Below, in pieces: positions 1 to 9,279 of a stretch of 64,000 nt of DNA. The first letter of the stretch is position 1. Each line of letters opens with the position of its first letter. This DNA comes from Pseudoalteromonas shioyasakiensis (GTDB taxonomy: Bacteria > Pseudomonadota > Gammaproteobacteria > Enterobacterales > Alteromonadaceae). The notes beneath the pieces were generated by a model, which saw only the letters and a program-made list of their open reading frames with translations, was not told the DNA's origin and searched no databases. The stretch is taken from assembly GCA_013391845.1 (NCBI GenBank), contig CP058414.1:3458501-3522500 (forward strand), read 5' to 3'. The translations under genes were made by a program, and so were the position numbers.

Positions 1-1172
1 AAGAAGCCATTATCCGCGATTACGACATCAACGATTACAAAAATAAAACAGAGCTCACCGCGATTAAAATTAAAACCCTGCTCTACTCAGCCTTAAGGGC
101 ACATCGTGATATTCAAATTATTGACCGCCATAAGCATGGTCTTGAACAAATAATTAATGCTTCAGCAAATTTTTTAAAATGTGACAGTGTTCATGAGTTC
201 GCCTCAACAATTTTAAGCCATGTCACTAACGTGATGGGAATTAATGATGCGCAAATCTATTGTGCTGCGGCTGTTAACTTACAATCGTCTCCAGCAAAAG
301 ATTTCCAGCTTCTTGCTGCCTCAGGCGTAGGTCCTACACCACAGCAAAATACCATTCCAGATGAGGTAAAAAACTTATTTATAGATGCACATGAGCGTAA
401 GTCATCACTAAAAACAAGCAATGATTACATTGGTTACTTTCCTACCAAAGCTGGCCTAGAAACCATGCTTTATGTACATAAAGGTAGTAAGTTGCAAGCA
501 ACAGAGCATCAACTGTTAGAGTTTTATGCCAATAATATCGCGCTTGCTTACGATAATTTAAAACTCAGAGAAATGGTAAAAGAATCACAAAAAGAATTGT
601 CGTACATTCTCGGTGAGGCTGTAGAAAAACGCTCTAAAGAAACTGGTTCCCACGTTAAACGTGTTGCTTTATATAGTGAACTGCTTGCTCAGCTTTCAGA
701 ACTAAACCCATTTCAATGCGAAATCATTAAACTTGCCTCACCTTTACATGACATAGGTAAGATCAGCATTCCCGATAACATTTTAAACAAGCCTGGTAAA
801 CTCACTGATGATGAGTGGGAAGTAATGAAAACCCATGCAGAAATCGGCTACGAAATATTAAAAAATTCAAGTAACGAGATATTGACATGTGGTGCTTTAA
901 TTTCCTACCAGCATCATGAAAAGTGGGATGGTTCAGGATATCCGCAAGGTTTAATAGCAGACGATATCAATATAGTTGGCCGTATCACCGCCCTAGCAGA
1001 TGTATTTGACGCGCTTTGCAGCGACCGTTGTTATAAGAAAGCATGGCCACTGGATGAGGCTTTAACGCTTATAAAAGATCAACGCGGGAAACATTTTGAT
1101 CCAATTCTTGTCGACTTATTACTTGAAAATTTACCACTTTTCTTAGAGATTAAAGATCGTTACCCTGATTAG
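1..1172 (+). CDS. HD-GYP cyclic-di-GMP phosphodiesterase response regulator, 3' part
   Basis: The reading frame is open from the first base of the window (codons in phase with position 3), so the gene starts outside it; the Met at 231 is internal. The first ~75 visible residues match the linker/DUF3369 region that follows a receiver domain in DUF3369-HD-GYP response regulators. A GAF-like stretch follows. The C-terminal half is an HD-GYP domain: HDIGK with the catalytic HD pair at 747-752, then HHEKWDGSGYP at about 913-945. HD-GYP proteins hydrolyse cyclic-di-GMP in the cytoplasm and so control motility and biofilm. A receiver domain upstream is inferred, not seen. All the signature residues visible here look intact, so I expect an active enzyme. 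Confidence 0.88.
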   Translation, partial: EAIIRDYDINDYKNKTELTAIKIKTLLYSALRAHRDIQIIDRHKHGLEQIINASANFLKCDSVHEFASTILSHVTNVMGINDAQIYCAAAVNLQSSPAKDFQLLAASGVGPTPQQNTIPDEVKNLFIDAHERKSSLKTSNDYIGYFPTKAGLETMLYVHKGSKLQATEHQLLEFYANNIALAYDNLKLREMVKESQKELSYILGEAVEKRSKETGSHVKRVALYSELLAQLSELNPFQCEIIKLASPLHDIGKISIPDNILNKPGKLTDDEWEVMKTHAEIGYEILKNSSNEILTCGALISYQHHEKWDGSGYPQGLIADDINIVGRITALADVFDALCSDRCYKKAWPLDEALTLIKDQRGKHFDPILVDLLLENLPLFLEIKDRYPD

Positions 1173-1291
1173 ATGTAACTTTTCTGTAAAACACTTCCCA
1201 AAAAAGGTACAATAATTTACTATGCCTTCCGTGAAGTATAATAATACCGCCTATATGTAAAAAGGCTTACTTATAACAAGGGACTATTAAA

Positions 1292-2179
1292 GTGAGATTT
1301 GAACAACTTGAACAATTTGTGGCACTAGGCGTGCTGAGGCATTTTCGCCAAGCTGCAGAAAAAACCCAAATCAGCACTTCAGCGTTAACTCGCAGTATTC
1401 AGACGCTTGAAGATGAAATTGGCTATGAGCTAGTTACCCGCTCTACACGCTCAGTTAAACTAACCAAAGAAGGTGAACTTTTCCTTGAGTACGCAAAACA
1501 AACCCTCGACAACCTTGAAGAGACCAAAAAACGTTTATTCGAATCTTTAAACGGTTGCACTAACGAAAAATTAGTTATCGGTTATACCAATAAAGCTAGC
1601 ACGGTTGTTCCTGTTTCTTGCGGCCAATTTTTAGCGCAGTATCCACATGTAAAAATCGAGATGCAGTTACAAGAACAAAGCGAGCTTGTACGTAAACTGC
1701 AGTTAGGTGAAATTGATATCAGCGTATGCTCGCAAGCAATGAACAGCATTGGCAGCGATATTCATTTACCCGATCAACTCATTATTTTTGTGGCTAAGAA
1801 CCACCCACTTGCCAATAAAAGCGATATCAGTAAACGCGACTTTGCTGACTACCCAATGTACAGCTGCTTTTCTCAATCAAAACAGGTTCAATCTATGCTG
1901 AATGATGCAATTGAATCTTTTGATAAAACATCAAGTATAAAAGTAGGTAGCATTGAGCAAGTAATGGATGGTCTTAAAAAGTCAAACCACATCGCAATAG
2001 CCAGTATTGAACACACAAGTATTGTCTCTTCAGACCCAGATTTACTGTTATTGAAAACCAATAAAGGTATCGCACACGAGCAGCTTGTGATCCAAACTAA
2101 CCAACAAATCAATGAAAATTCTCATGTTAGTCATTTACTTGACCTCATTGAAAAAACGGCGTTAGCAAGCCAAAGCTAA
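1292..2179 (+). CDS. LysR-family transcriptional regulator
   Basis: A 295-residue protein of normal LysR length. Residues 1-60 form the winged helix-turn-helix (start RFEQLEQFVAL, with TSALTRSIQTLEDEIG as the recognition region), followed by a periplasmic-binding-protein-like effector domain. The start is a GTG at 1292 with AAGGGA about 7 bases upstream; no in-frame ATG fits the conserved N-terminus better. It is alone on its strand between the HD-GYP gene and an oxygenase, with no divergent partner that would suggest a target. The ligand and regulon cannot be read from the sequence. Confidence 0.9.
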   Translation: MRFEQLEQFVALGVLRHFRQAAEKTQISTSALTRSIQTLEDEIGYELVTRSTRSVKLTKEGELFLEYAKQTLDNLEETKKRLFESLNGCTNEKLVIGYTNKASTVVPVSCGQFLAQYPHVKIEMQLQEQSELVRKLQLGEIDISVCSQAMNSIGSDIHLPDQLIIFVAKNHPLANKSDISKRDFADYPMYSCFSQSKQVQSMLNDAIESFDKTSSIKVGSIEQVMDGLKKSNHIAIASIEHTSIVSSDPDLLLLKTNKGIAHEQLVIQTNQQINENSHVSHLLDLIEKTALASQS

Positions 2180-2198
2180 AAGCTATTTTATATGCTGT

Positions 2199-2240
2199 TA
2201 GCCTGTAATGAATCAGGCTAGCCCCCCCCCTTTTTTTTAT
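2199..2240 (+). terminator. Intrinsic terminator with C9T8 tract after the LysR gene
   Basis: A perfect 7-bp stem (TAGCCTG / CAGGCTA, 2199-2205 and 2214-2220) with an 8-base loop is followed by G, nine C and eight T. The hairpin plus T-run fits an intrinsic terminator; the C-run between them is unusual. Confidence 0.65.
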
Positions 2241-2309
2241 TGCATAAAAAGCGTGCATCGCACATTTTTTCATATACACTTACTCACCTTTTTTTGATTG
2301 TGCATATGA

Positions 2310-2930
2310 ATGACCGCACCACTAATTTCCGACTCTTATTTAGATGCCATCGAACAGGCTGGCTATGCTGTTGTTGAAAACGCCATTGATGAAAACCTAA
2401 TCGCTGATTTAATTGCTGATTGCTATCGAATTAACCCACATTTTCATACTGCTGGTATTGGCCGTTTAACCGACCAACAAATAGATAAAACCGTGCGAAA
2501 AGATAAAACTTTTTGGTTCGATAGTTCAAGCCAAGCACAAATTACCTATCTGGCGACCATGGAAGCGATAAAAACACAGTTAAACCGTAGCTTTTATTTA
2601 GGGTTATTCGACTATGAATGCCATTATGCAAAGTATCAGCAAGGTGACTTTTATAAAAAGCATTTTGATGCCTTCAAAGGCCGTTCGAATCGAATTTTCA
2701 CAACGGTTTGTTACTTGAACACGCCAGAATCAGGTGGTGAATTGGTAATTTACAAGCCAAAAAGTAAAGACATTGAAATTGTCATAAAGCCTCAAGCTGG
2801 TTTGCTGGTTATGTTTGAAAGTGAGCGCTTTATGCATGAAGTATTACCGGCACACGATGTTCGCTATTCCATTGCTGGTTGGTTCAGGAAAAATGCCTCA
2901 ATCAGCGGTATTATCGACCCACCAAGGTAA
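2310..2930 (+). CDS. 2OG-Fe(II) oxygenase, prolyl-4-hydroxylase-like
   Basis: A 206-residue protein of the 2-oxoglutarate/Fe(II) dioxygenase superfamily (SM-20/prolyl hydroxylase type). The iron facial triad is visible as H118-x-D120 (KKHFDAF) and H176 (FMHEV), with R185 (VRYSIAGWF) placed to bind 2-oxoglutarate. No signal peptide, so it should be cytoplasmic. Family members hydroxylate protein or small-molecule substrates; the substrate here is unknown. It runs convergently into ubiA, with one stop codon abutting the other. Confidence 0.85.
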   Translation: MTAPLISDSYLDAIEQAGYAVVENAIDENLIADLIADCYRINPHFHTAGIGRLTDQQIDKTVRKDKTFWFDSSSQAQITYLATMEAIKTQLNRSFYLGLFDYECHYAKYQQGDFYKKHFDAFKGRSNRIFTTVCYLNTPESGGELVIYKPKSKDIEIVIKPQAGLLVMFESERFMHEVLPAHDVRYSIAGWFRKNASISGIIDPPR

Positions 2931-3809
2931 TTAAAATGGCAGTGGCAAGGATGCTGCTAAACCAATAAAAACCACCAACCCCACATAGTGGTTATTCAAA
3001 AATGCTTTAAAGCAAGGGTCTCTCTCTCGATTATGAATAAGCGTTTGTTGATAGAGTAAAAAACCAATCGCTGCAATTAACCCTAGCCAATAAGGCAAAG
3101 CAAGGTTGTTACTCTTACCAATGTAAGCAAGAATCATAATAAACAAAACATTGAGTAAAAAGATGATATGTCTGTCATAGCTGGCAAACAATATTGCCGT
3201 TGATTTAACACCAATTTTTAAATCATCATCTCTATCAACCATGGCATACATGGTGTCATAAGCCACAGTCCATACAAGATTAGCTGTAAATAATAACCAA
3301 GCTTCTAATGGTACAGAGCCAATTGATGCCATATAGGCCATTGGAATAGCCCAGCTGAATGCAGCACCAAGCACAACTTGCGGTAATTGGGTGTAACGCT
3401 TCATAAATGGATAACAAAACGCCAGAGCTAAAGCACCAAACGACAGTAAAATGGTTGGCAATCCGAGTGTTAACACTAAACCAAACGCTACCACGATAAG
3501 CAATACAAACAAACTCAAAGCTTCACCACTTGATACCAAACCTGCTGCCAGCGGTCGCTGGGCTGTGCGCTTAACTGAGCCATCTATTTTACGATCGGCA
3601 AAGTCATTAATTACACAGCCGGCACTGCGCATCACAAAGACACCCAAACTAAATACCACAAAATTTAATAAGCTCGGCGTGCCAAGCTCAGCAAGCCACA
3701 GCGCCCAATAAGTTGGCCACAACAATAGTAAAGTGCCAATTGGCTTATCGGTACGCATTAACTGTTTATAGTAAGGTATATGTGCGACCTTAAGTGCAGC
3801 TAGCTTCAT
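2931..3809 (-). CDS. ubiA: 4-hydroxybenzoate polyprenyltransferase UbiA
   Basis: A 292-residue integral membrane protein with about eight to nine hydrophobic segments. It carries the two Asp-rich motifs of the UbiA family that bind Mg-diphosphate: NDFAD at residues 68-72 and DRDDD at 192-196. It attaches the polyprenyl tail to 4-hydroxybenzoate in ubiquinone synthesis. It follows ubiC with a 4-bp ATGA-type overlap, so the two are translationally coupled in the usual ubiCA order. Confidence 0.97.
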   Translation of the reverse strand: MKLAALKVAHIPYYKQLMRTDKPIGTLLLLWPTYWALWLAELGTPSLLNFVVFSLGVFVMRSAGCVINDFADRKIDGSVKRTAQRPLAAGLVSSGEALSLFVLLIVVAFGLVLTLGLPTILLSFGALALAFCYPFMKRYTQLPQVVLGAAFSWAIPMAYMASIGSVPLEAWLLFTANLVWTVAYDTMYAMVDRDDDLKIGVKSTAILFASYDRHIIFLLNVLFIMILAYIGKSNNLALPYWLGLIAAIGFLLYQQTLIHNRERDPCFKAFLNNHYVGLVVFIGLAASLPLPF

Positions 3810-4351
3810 AGGTAAATATACGCTCCAGGTAAGAATACTTCAGCCACGAGAAAATGAGCATTAGATAAGCTAAATACACTGCGTCTTCCCCACAATGGTT
3901 GTGAAGAGTAGCCGATTTCAGCTGTTAAAGCTTGAATAGCGTGCTGCTGTGAAAACTCAGCAACTTCGATTTCAGTTCGCGATAAGCTTGGGTCTTGAAA
4001 AATAACATCGCCAAGCGGTCTTGTTCCCATACTTAGCAACTGTTGCTTTTTTAATGTATCATCCGCTGGCAACCAGCTTTGAGCATAAACCATTGGTTTA
4101 CCATCACACAGAAGTAAAACTTCACGGTTTAATGCCTGACTTAAAGAAGTATTTAATAACGCTTGTTGCTCGCAGGTTAAGTCAAAAGGTGCTTCGTTTA
4201 AAACTTCAACTGAAAAAGCCTGACAATGACTTTTAAGCTTAGCCGTTAATGACCCAGCTTCAAGCAGCCAACCTTGCTGTTGTTGCGTCAAATCTGGAAA
4301 TGCTGAAGCAGGCTGCCAATTTGCAGCTAGTGAAACTGGGAATGTGATCAC
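3806..4351 (-). CDS. ubiC: Chorismate lyase UbiC
   Basis: A 181-residue protein similar to UbiC, the cytoplasmic enzyme that cleaves chorismate to 4-hydroxybenzoate and pyruvate, the first committed step of ubiquinone synthesis. The motif around [16 protein letters not shown] and the later [13 protein letters not shown] fits the family. The start is a GTG at 4351: a stop lies three codons upstream in frame and no ATG is available near the N-terminus. Its stop overlaps the ubiA start by 4 bp, and UbiA uses its product. Confidence 0.93.
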   Translation of the reverse strand: MITFPVSLAANWQPASAFPDLTQQQQGWLLEAGSLTAKLKSHCQAFSVEVLNEAPFDLTCEQQALLNTSLSQALNREVLLLCDGKPMVYAQSWLPADDTLKKQQLLSMGTRPLGDVIFQDPSLSRTEIEVAEFSQQHAIQALTAEIGYSSQPLWGRRSVFSLSNAHFLVAEVFLPGAYIYL

Positions 4352-4516
4352 AACGACTCATTATTTAAAAAAAACATGCAAATGATATCATCGCTGCACG
4401 TTTCGAAAAAGTCATGATTTAATCTCAAGCAAGGTTAAAAAACACAGAACAGCCTGTATCTTAGGTGAATTTGGGTATAGACTAAAAGTCATTGAAAGGG
4501 TGGAATATTCTTAACT

Positions 4517-4924
4517 ATGAAAAAGTCATTGTTATCAATTTACTTGATAAGCATGCTGCTTGTTAGTGCAATAACAAGTTGCTCTGTGCGGGCTGAATCA
4601 AATGTTGGCTACTTTGGTTTTGAGCCTGACATCATCACCAACTACATAGGCCAAGGTAATAAAAAGCTTGGATATGTACGTATTACGGTGGATCTGATGC
4701 TTAATGATATGTCAGATATTGCTGTGGTAGAACACCACACTCCGCTATTGCGTGATGCGATTGTTGAAATACTCTCTAAAGAGCCAGAAGAAAATATTAA
4801 ATCGCTTACCGGCCGCGAAGAAATCAGAAAGCGCTGTACCGAGAAGCTAAAATCACTACTAAAACAAGAAACAGGACAAGAGATTGTCCGAGAAGTGTTA
4901 TTTACTAAGTATTTATATCATTAA
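4517..4924 (+). CDS. FliL-like protein encoded outside a flagellar cluster
   Basis: A 135-residue protein with an N-terminal hydrophobic export segment (residues 4-22), then the FliL core: YVRITVDLML, VVEHHTPLLRDAIVEIL, LTGREEIRKRC and a C-terminal FTKYLYH. FliL is a stator-associated inner-membrane protein of the flagellar motor. No other flagellar gene is nearby, so this is the stand-alone paralogue rather than the fliLMNOPQR copy. GGGTGGA lies upstream of the ATG. It is divergent from ubiC and ends in a strong terminator. Whether it acts in the motor is not shown here. Confidence 0.82.
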   Translation: MKKSLLSIYLISMLLVSAITSCSVRAESNVGYFGFEPDIITNYIGQGNKKLGYVRITVDLMLNDMSDIAVVEHHTPLLRDAIVEILSKEPEENIKSLTGREEIRKRCTEKLKSLLKQETGQEIVREVLFTKYLYH

Positions 4925-4930
4925 TTGTAA

Positions 4931-4957
4931 AATGGCGGCATTAGCCGCCATTTTTAT
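4931..4957 (+). terminator. Intrinsic terminator after the FliL-like gene
   Basis: A perfect 9-bp stem AATGGCGGC / GCCGCCATT (4931-4939, 4944-4952), loop ATTA, followed by a T-run. Confidence 0.85.
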
Positions 4958-5117
4958 ACCAATCCGCTTAATTAAGTAGTCTATTTTGAGGCAATAAAAC
5001 TTCGTTGATAACAAGGCTAAAATTTCGTTATTTAGTTGTTCTAAATGAGAAATTTTTAACGCAGTTAGCGACAGGTTTAATCCCTCAAAATGATTAAGTA
5101 TTATTGCGGGTTGGTAT
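4956..5117. repeat. MITE-like intergenic inverted-repeat element
   Basis: About 162 bp bounded by near-perfect terminal inverted repeats: ATACCAATCCGC at 4956-4967 and GCGGGTTGGTAT at 5106-5117 (11 of 12 matches). Similarity extends inward imperfectly (TATTTTGAGG near the left, CCCTCAAAAT near the right). It has no coding capacity. Its right edge touches the stop codon of glpG. The shape is that of a dispersed, non-autonomous intergenic element; only one copy lies in this window. Confidence 0.6.
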
Positions 5118-5932
5118 TATTTACGCGATAGCAGCTTGTCAGACACAGCGTAAGCCATTCCAGCTAATAACCCCGCCAAATGTGCCCAATTAGCCATACT
5201 CACGGGCAACAATTCAACAAAGCCTAAAATAAGCCAAACCAGCATAAAACCGACGATGCTATTACTTACTAATGACGGCTCTGATGGCCTCATTACGCTG
5301 TAAATCCAACAAAAACCCAGTAAACCATAAACAACGCCACTTAAACCACCAAAGTTCGGCCCTACAACTAAAAACTGTGCCCAGTTACTAATGAATGCAG
5401 TAACTAAAAATAAACCAACTAAAGTTAACTTACCGCTACGTTTTTCTATATCGTTACCCAGTGTCATCCACCAGATCAAATTAAAAATAAGATGGATAGC
5501 GCTAAAATGCACAATGGCAGGTGTAAACCAAGTTAGAGGCTGTGCAGGATTAAACTGCAACATACTATAAATAGTTTCAAAACCACCTAATAAGAAGGCT
5601 ACAAATATAACAATCGACACTAATGTAACAGTACGATTTAGCCAACTTAATGCTTTAAAGCGAGCTTTTAAGTTAAGTGACTGACCTTGATATAATAGTG
5701 GCGATTGAGTGCTTCCTACCTGCCATGAAGCTTGCTGGTATTTTTCGTCATGTGGATTAGCAGCAAACTCCTGCCAAAGTGGTTGAGCTTGATGAAAGTG
5801 CTCTGGGGCAACACAAATAATCACGGTTTGACCATCTTGTGAGCGCAACTCGCCATGTAACCCCTTACTTTTGATGTAATCTATAAAGCCTTGTGCGGCG
5901 CGAGGATTATTTATGCTGCCCAACTCAATCAT
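5117..5932 (-). CDS. glpG: Rhomboid intramembrane serine protease GlpG
   Basis: A 271-residue protein with a cytoplasmic N-terminal domain (about 1-85) and a six-helix rhomboid core. The catalytic dyad is visible: S198 in GGLSGVVYG and H251 in NWAHLAG, close to the E. coli positions 201 and 254. It cleaves transmembrane helices inside the inner membrane. Its start overlaps the glpE stop by 4 bp, so the pair is coupled. Confidence 0.95.
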   Translation of the reverse strand: MIELGSINNPRAAQGFIDYIKSKGLHGELRSQDGQTVIICVAPEHFHQAQPLWQEFAANPHDEKYQQASWQVGSTQSPLLYQGQSLNLKARFKALSWLNRTVTLVSIVIFVAFLLGGFETIYSMLQFNPAQPLTWFTPAIVHFSAIHLIFNLIWWMTLGNDIEKRSGKLTLVGLFLVTAFISNWAQFLVVGPNFGGLSGVVYGLLGFCWIYSVMRPSEPSLVSNSIVGFMLVWLILGFVELLPVSMANWAHLAGLLAGMAYAVSDKLLSRK

Positions 5933-6246
5933 CGTTCAATATGCTCCGGAAGTTGTGTCTGCCAAGCAGTAAAACCACCATCCATACTGTACACGTCTTC
6001 AAACCCCTGCTCTACTAAGTAGCTCGCAGCACCTTGAGAGCTCACACCATGATAACAAACGATGATAATTGGCTGATCAAACTCTTTATGCATCATAAAA
6101 TCACTGATGTTGGCATTTGATAAATGCTCAGCGCCTGGAATATGCCCAGTTTGAAATGAGTTAGGATCGCGAATATCAGCAATCACAACATCTTCTTTAT
6201 CTAACAGGGCAAAAGTTTCGCTCACTGAAATATGTTTATACGACAT
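5929..6246 (-). CDS. glpE: Thiosulfate sulfurtransferase GlpE (rhodanese)
   Basis: A 105-residue single-domain rhodanese. The active-site loop CYHGVSS carries the catalytic Cys64 (E. coli GlpE Cys65). It moves sulfane sulfur from thiosulfate to an acceptor such as cyanide or thioredoxin in the cytoplasm. It is upstream of and overlapping glpG, the conserved pair. Confidence 0.94.
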   Translation of the reverse strand: MSYKHISVSETFALLDKEDVVIADIRDPNSFQTGHIPGAEHLSNANISDFMMHKEFDQPIIIVCYHGVSSQGAASYLVEQGFEDVYSMDGGFTAWQTQLPEHIER

Positions 6247-6261
6247 AGTACTCTCTAAACT

Positions 6262-6284
6262 AAAAAGGCGGCCAAAGCCGCCTT
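6262..6284 (-). terminator. Intrinsic terminator after tdh
   Basis: An 8-bp stem AAGGCGGC / GCCGCCTT (6265-6272, 6277-6284) with a 4-base loop. On the minus strand it is followed by a T-run, so it ends the tdh transcript just before glpE. Confidence 0.8.
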
Positions 6285-6300
6285 ATCAAACAACTTGGTA

Positions 6301-7326
6301 TTAATCCCAGTTAAGGATCACTTTACCTGATTGGCCTGAAATCATTGTATCAAAGCCAGCTTGGAAGTCATCCACAGAGAACTGGTGAGTGATAATTGGC
6401 TTCAGATCAAGACCTGATTGGATTAAGCTCGCCATCTTGTACCAAGTTTCAAACATTTCACGGCCGTAAATACCTTTAATGATTAGACCTTTGAAAATAA
6501 CTTGGTTCCAATCAACCGCCATATCTGAAGGTGGAATACCTAGCATGGCGATTTTACCACCGTGATTCATGTTGTTTAACATGCTGTTAAATGCAACTGG
6601 CACACCCGACATTTCAAGGCCAATATCAAAACCTTCTGTCATTCCTAGCTCTTTCATAACATCTTCAAGGTCATCAGTAGCCACGTTTACAGCACGGGTA
6701 GCACCCATTTTACGCGCTAAATCTAGGCGGTATTCATTTACATCAGTGATAACCACATGACGCGCACCAACATGTTTAGCAACAGCTGCAGCCATGATGC
6801 CAATTGGGCCTGCACCTGTGATTAATACGTCTTCCCCCACTAAATCAAACGACAGCGCAGTGTGTACAGCATTACCGAATGGGTCAAAGATAGATGCTAA
6901 CTCATCAGAAATGTTATCTGGAATTTTAAATGCGTTGAAAGCTGGGATAACAAGGTATTCAGCAAATGCGCCTTCGCGGTTAACACCCACACCAGTTGTG
7001 TTACGACATAAATGTACGCGTCCGGCACGACAGTTACGACAGTGACCACATGTGATATGTCCTTCACCAGAAACACGGTCACCTACTTGGAAACCACGTA
7101 CCTCCTGGCCCATATCAACCACTTCACCTACATATTCGTGGCCAACAACCATTGGCGTAGGAATTGTATTTTGTGCCCACTCATCCCATTTATAAATATG
7201 GACATCAGTTCCACAAATTGCTGTTTTGCGGATTTTAATAAGCAGATCGTTATGGCCAACTTCAGGCTTTGGCGCATCAGTCATCCAGATCCCTGGTTCT
7301 GCTTTTAATTTAGATAATGCTTTCAT
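6301..7326 (-). CDS. tdh: L-threonine 3-dehydrogenase Tdh
   Basis: A 341-residue zinc-dependent medium-chain dehydrogenase, the same length as E. coli Tdh. Cys38 in ICGTDVHIY is a catalytic zinc ligand; the structural-zinc cysteines lie in [15 protein letters not shown]; the NAD fold has [10 protein letters not shown]. It oxidises L-threonine to 2-amino-3-ketobutyrate, which Kbl upstream cleaves with CoA to glycine and acetyl-CoA. A hairpin terminator lies between kbl and tdh. Confidence 0.97.
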   Translation of the reverse strand: MKALSKLKAEPGIWMTDAPKPEVGHNDLLIKIRKTAICGTDVHIYKWDEWAQNTIPTPMVVGHEYVGEVVDMGQEVRGFQVGDRVSGEGHITCGHCRNCRAGRVHLCRNTTGVGVNREGAFAEYLVIPAFNAFKIPDNISDELASIFDPFGNAVHTALSFDLVGEDVLITGAGPIGIMAAAVAKHVGARHVVITDVNEYRLDLARKMGATRAVNVATDDLEDVMKELGMTEGFDIGLEMSGVPVAFNSMLNNMNHGGKIAMLGIPPSDMAVDWNQVIFKGLIIKGIYGREMFETWYKMASLIQSGLDLKPIITHQFSVDDFQAGFDTMISGQSGKVILNWD

Positions 7327-7335
7327 GATTCACAC

Positions 7336-7370
7336 TCAATTAAACAAAACCGAAGCAATAGCTTCGGTTT
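7336..7370 (-). terminator. Intercistronic hairpin between kbl and tdh
   Basis: A perfect 10-bp stem AAACCGAAGC / GCTTCGGTTT (7347-7356, 7361-7370) with a 4-base loop. On the minus strand it is followed by TTTTGTTT, so it can end or weaken transcription from kbl into tdh. Confidence 0.7.
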
Positions 7371-7381
7371 AAGAAATAAAA

Positions 7382-8578
7382 TTAGATAACACCCATTTCT
7401 TTACCAATACGGGTAAAGGCAGCAATAGCGGTATCTAATTGCTCTTTTGTATGCGCCGCAGAAATTTGCGTACGGATACGTGCTTGGCCTTTAGGTACTA
7501 CAGGGAATGAGAAACCTGTTACGTAAATACCTTCAGCAAGTAATTTGTCAGCCATGGCTGAGGCAACTTTAGCATCGCCTAACATAACAGGGATAATGGC
7601 ATGGTCTTTACCTGCACAAGTAAATCCAGCTGCTTCCATTTGTTCGCGGAAATATTTTGCGTTATCCCATAGTTTTGCGCGTAACTCGCCACCATTGCTA
7701 AGCATTTCAAGTACTTTAATTGATGCTGTAACAATTGATGGTGCAAGTGAGTTTGAGAAAAGATAAGGACGAGAACGTTGACGTAACCACTCTACAATCT
7801 CTTTTTTACCTGATGTGTAACCCCCCGATGCGCCACCAAGTGCTTTACCGAGCGTACCTGTAATGATATCAACGCGATCTAGTACACCACAGTACTCAGG
7901 CGTACCTTTACCATTTTCACCAACAAAACCAACAGCGTGTGAGTCATCAACCATTACTAATGCATCATATTTATCTGCAAGGTCACAAACCGCTTCAAGA
8001 TTACAAATAACACCGTCCATTGAGAAAACGCCATCAGTTGCGATTAGTTTTGTTTTAGCACCCGCTTCATCAGCAGCAATAAGTTGCTTTTCAAGGTCGC
8101 TCATGTCGTTATTTGCGTAGCGGAAACGTTTTGCTTTACAAAGGCGCACACCATCAATAATCGAAGCATGGTTTAGAGCGTCAGAGATAATTGCATCATC
8201 TGGGCCTAAGATTGTTTCGAATAAACCCGCGTTTGCATCAAAACATGATGAGTAAAGAATAGTATCTTCTGTTTCTAAGAACTCAGAGATCTTTTGCTCT
8301 AAGGTTTTATGAATATCTTGAGTACCACAAATAAAGCGTACAGAAGCAACACCAAAACCGTGGTCGTCAAGGCCTTGTTGAGCTGCTTTAATTAACTCTG
8401 GGCTATTTGCTAAGCCAAGGTAGTTATTAGCACAAAAGTTAATGACCTTATCACCAGAAGCAACCTCAATTTGAGCCTGTTGCTGTGACGTGATAACACG
8501 CTCGCTTTTGTATAAGCCTTCAGCTTTCACTTCATCAATTTGCTGCTGCAACTGATTAAAAAACGCAGATGCTCTCAT
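7382..8578 (-). CDS. kbl: 2-amino-3-ketobutyrate CoA ligase Kbl
   Basis: A PLP enzyme of the alpha-oxoamine synthase family, 398 residues from the chosen start, the E. coli length. The PLP lysine is K245 in GTLGKALGG. It converts 2-amino-3-ketobutyrate and CoA to glycine and acetyl-CoA. An in-frame ATG five codons upstream (8593) would put the GGAG ribosome site inside the gene; that GGAG sits 7 bases before the ATG at 8578, and MRASAFF matches the family N-terminus, so 8578 is preferred. Confidence 0.96.
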   Translation of the reverse strand: MRASAFFNQLQQQIDEVKAEGLYKSERVITSQQQAQIEVASGDKVINFCANNYLGLANSPELIKAAQQGLDDHGFGVASVRFICGTQDIHKTLEQKISEFLETEDTILYSSCFDANAGLFETILGPDDAIISDALNHASIIDGVRLCKAKRFRYANNDMSDLEKQLIAADEAGAKTKLIATDGVFSMDGVICNLEAVCDLADKYDALVMVDDSHAVGFVGENGKGTPEYCGVLDRVDIITGTLGKALGGASGGYTSGKKEIVEWLRQRSRPYLFSNSLAPSIVTASIKVLEMLSNGGELRAKLWDNAKYFREQMEAAGFTCAGKDHAIIPVMLGDAKVASAMADKLLAEGIYVTGFSFPVVPKGQARIRTQISAAHTKEQLDTAIAAFTRIGKEMGVI

Positions 8579-8727
8579 CTGTAATCTCCACATATTCTTG
8601 TACCTAACCAGGAATGATTAGCATGACTTTAAATTTTGCGCCTATTGTAAAAGCTTAGGCGAACAATTGCACTGTTTGCAGTTCGTCGCACACCTTGAGG
8701 CGTGCGAAATAAAACTGGTCTTACCTG

Positions 8728-9279
8728 CTAAGATTGTAAAATCAAAGTAGGTAAATCAGCTAAAGACTCACAGACAATATCGGCATGTTGCTCTGTTGAT
8801 TCTGCATAACTTTGCCCTGAACGAACTAAAACACGCGTAGCGATATTGGCTCTCTCAGCGGCAATAAGGTCGCCAAGCTTATCACCCACCATTATACTTT
8901 GTGATGGGTCGATTTGATGTTCTTTGATAGCTTGTAAAAGCATACCCGGAGCAGGCTTTCGACAGTTACATTCTTGCAAATAGGCAGGTTCCGCTTTGGT
9001 TGGGTGATGCGGGCAAAAATACACATCAAGAATAGCAACGCCATGACGTAAAAATTCACCTTTCATCCACTCAGTGAGCTTAGAAAAATCTTGTTCTGAA
9101 TAATAACCGCGACCAATACCCGACTGGTTAGTAACTATCACAATTTTATAACCCGCATCCGCAAAGGCTTTGCACGCCTCAAATACACCGGGTACAAATT
9201 CAAATTCTTGTGGTTTGTATACATAACCATGATCAATATTGACCACACCATCTCGGTCTAAAAATAAAACGTTGCTCAT
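8728..9279 (-). CDS. gmhB: D,D-heptose 1,7-bisphosphate phosphatase GmhB
   Basis: A 183-residue HAD phosphatase. The nucleophile motif LDRDGVV is at the N-terminus; the zinc site of the GmhB type is visible as CPHHP and CNCRKP; MVGDKLGDL gives the metal-binding Asp. It removes the 7-phosphate in ADP-L-glycero-D-manno-heptose synthesis, between the two HldE steps. The start ATG overlaps the stop of the upstream glycosyltransferase by 1 base. About 150 bases downstream, before kbl, hold only weak short inverted repeats. Confidence 0.93.
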   Translation of the reverse strand: MSNVLFLDRDGVVNIDHGYVYKPQEFEFVPGVFEACKAFADAGYKIVIVTNQSGIGRGYYSEQDFSKLTEWMKGEFLRHGVAILDVYFCPHHPTKAEPAYLQECNCRKPAPGMLLQAIKEHQIDPSQSIMVGDKLGDLIAAERANIATRVLVRSGQSYAESTEQHADIVCESLADLPTLILQS

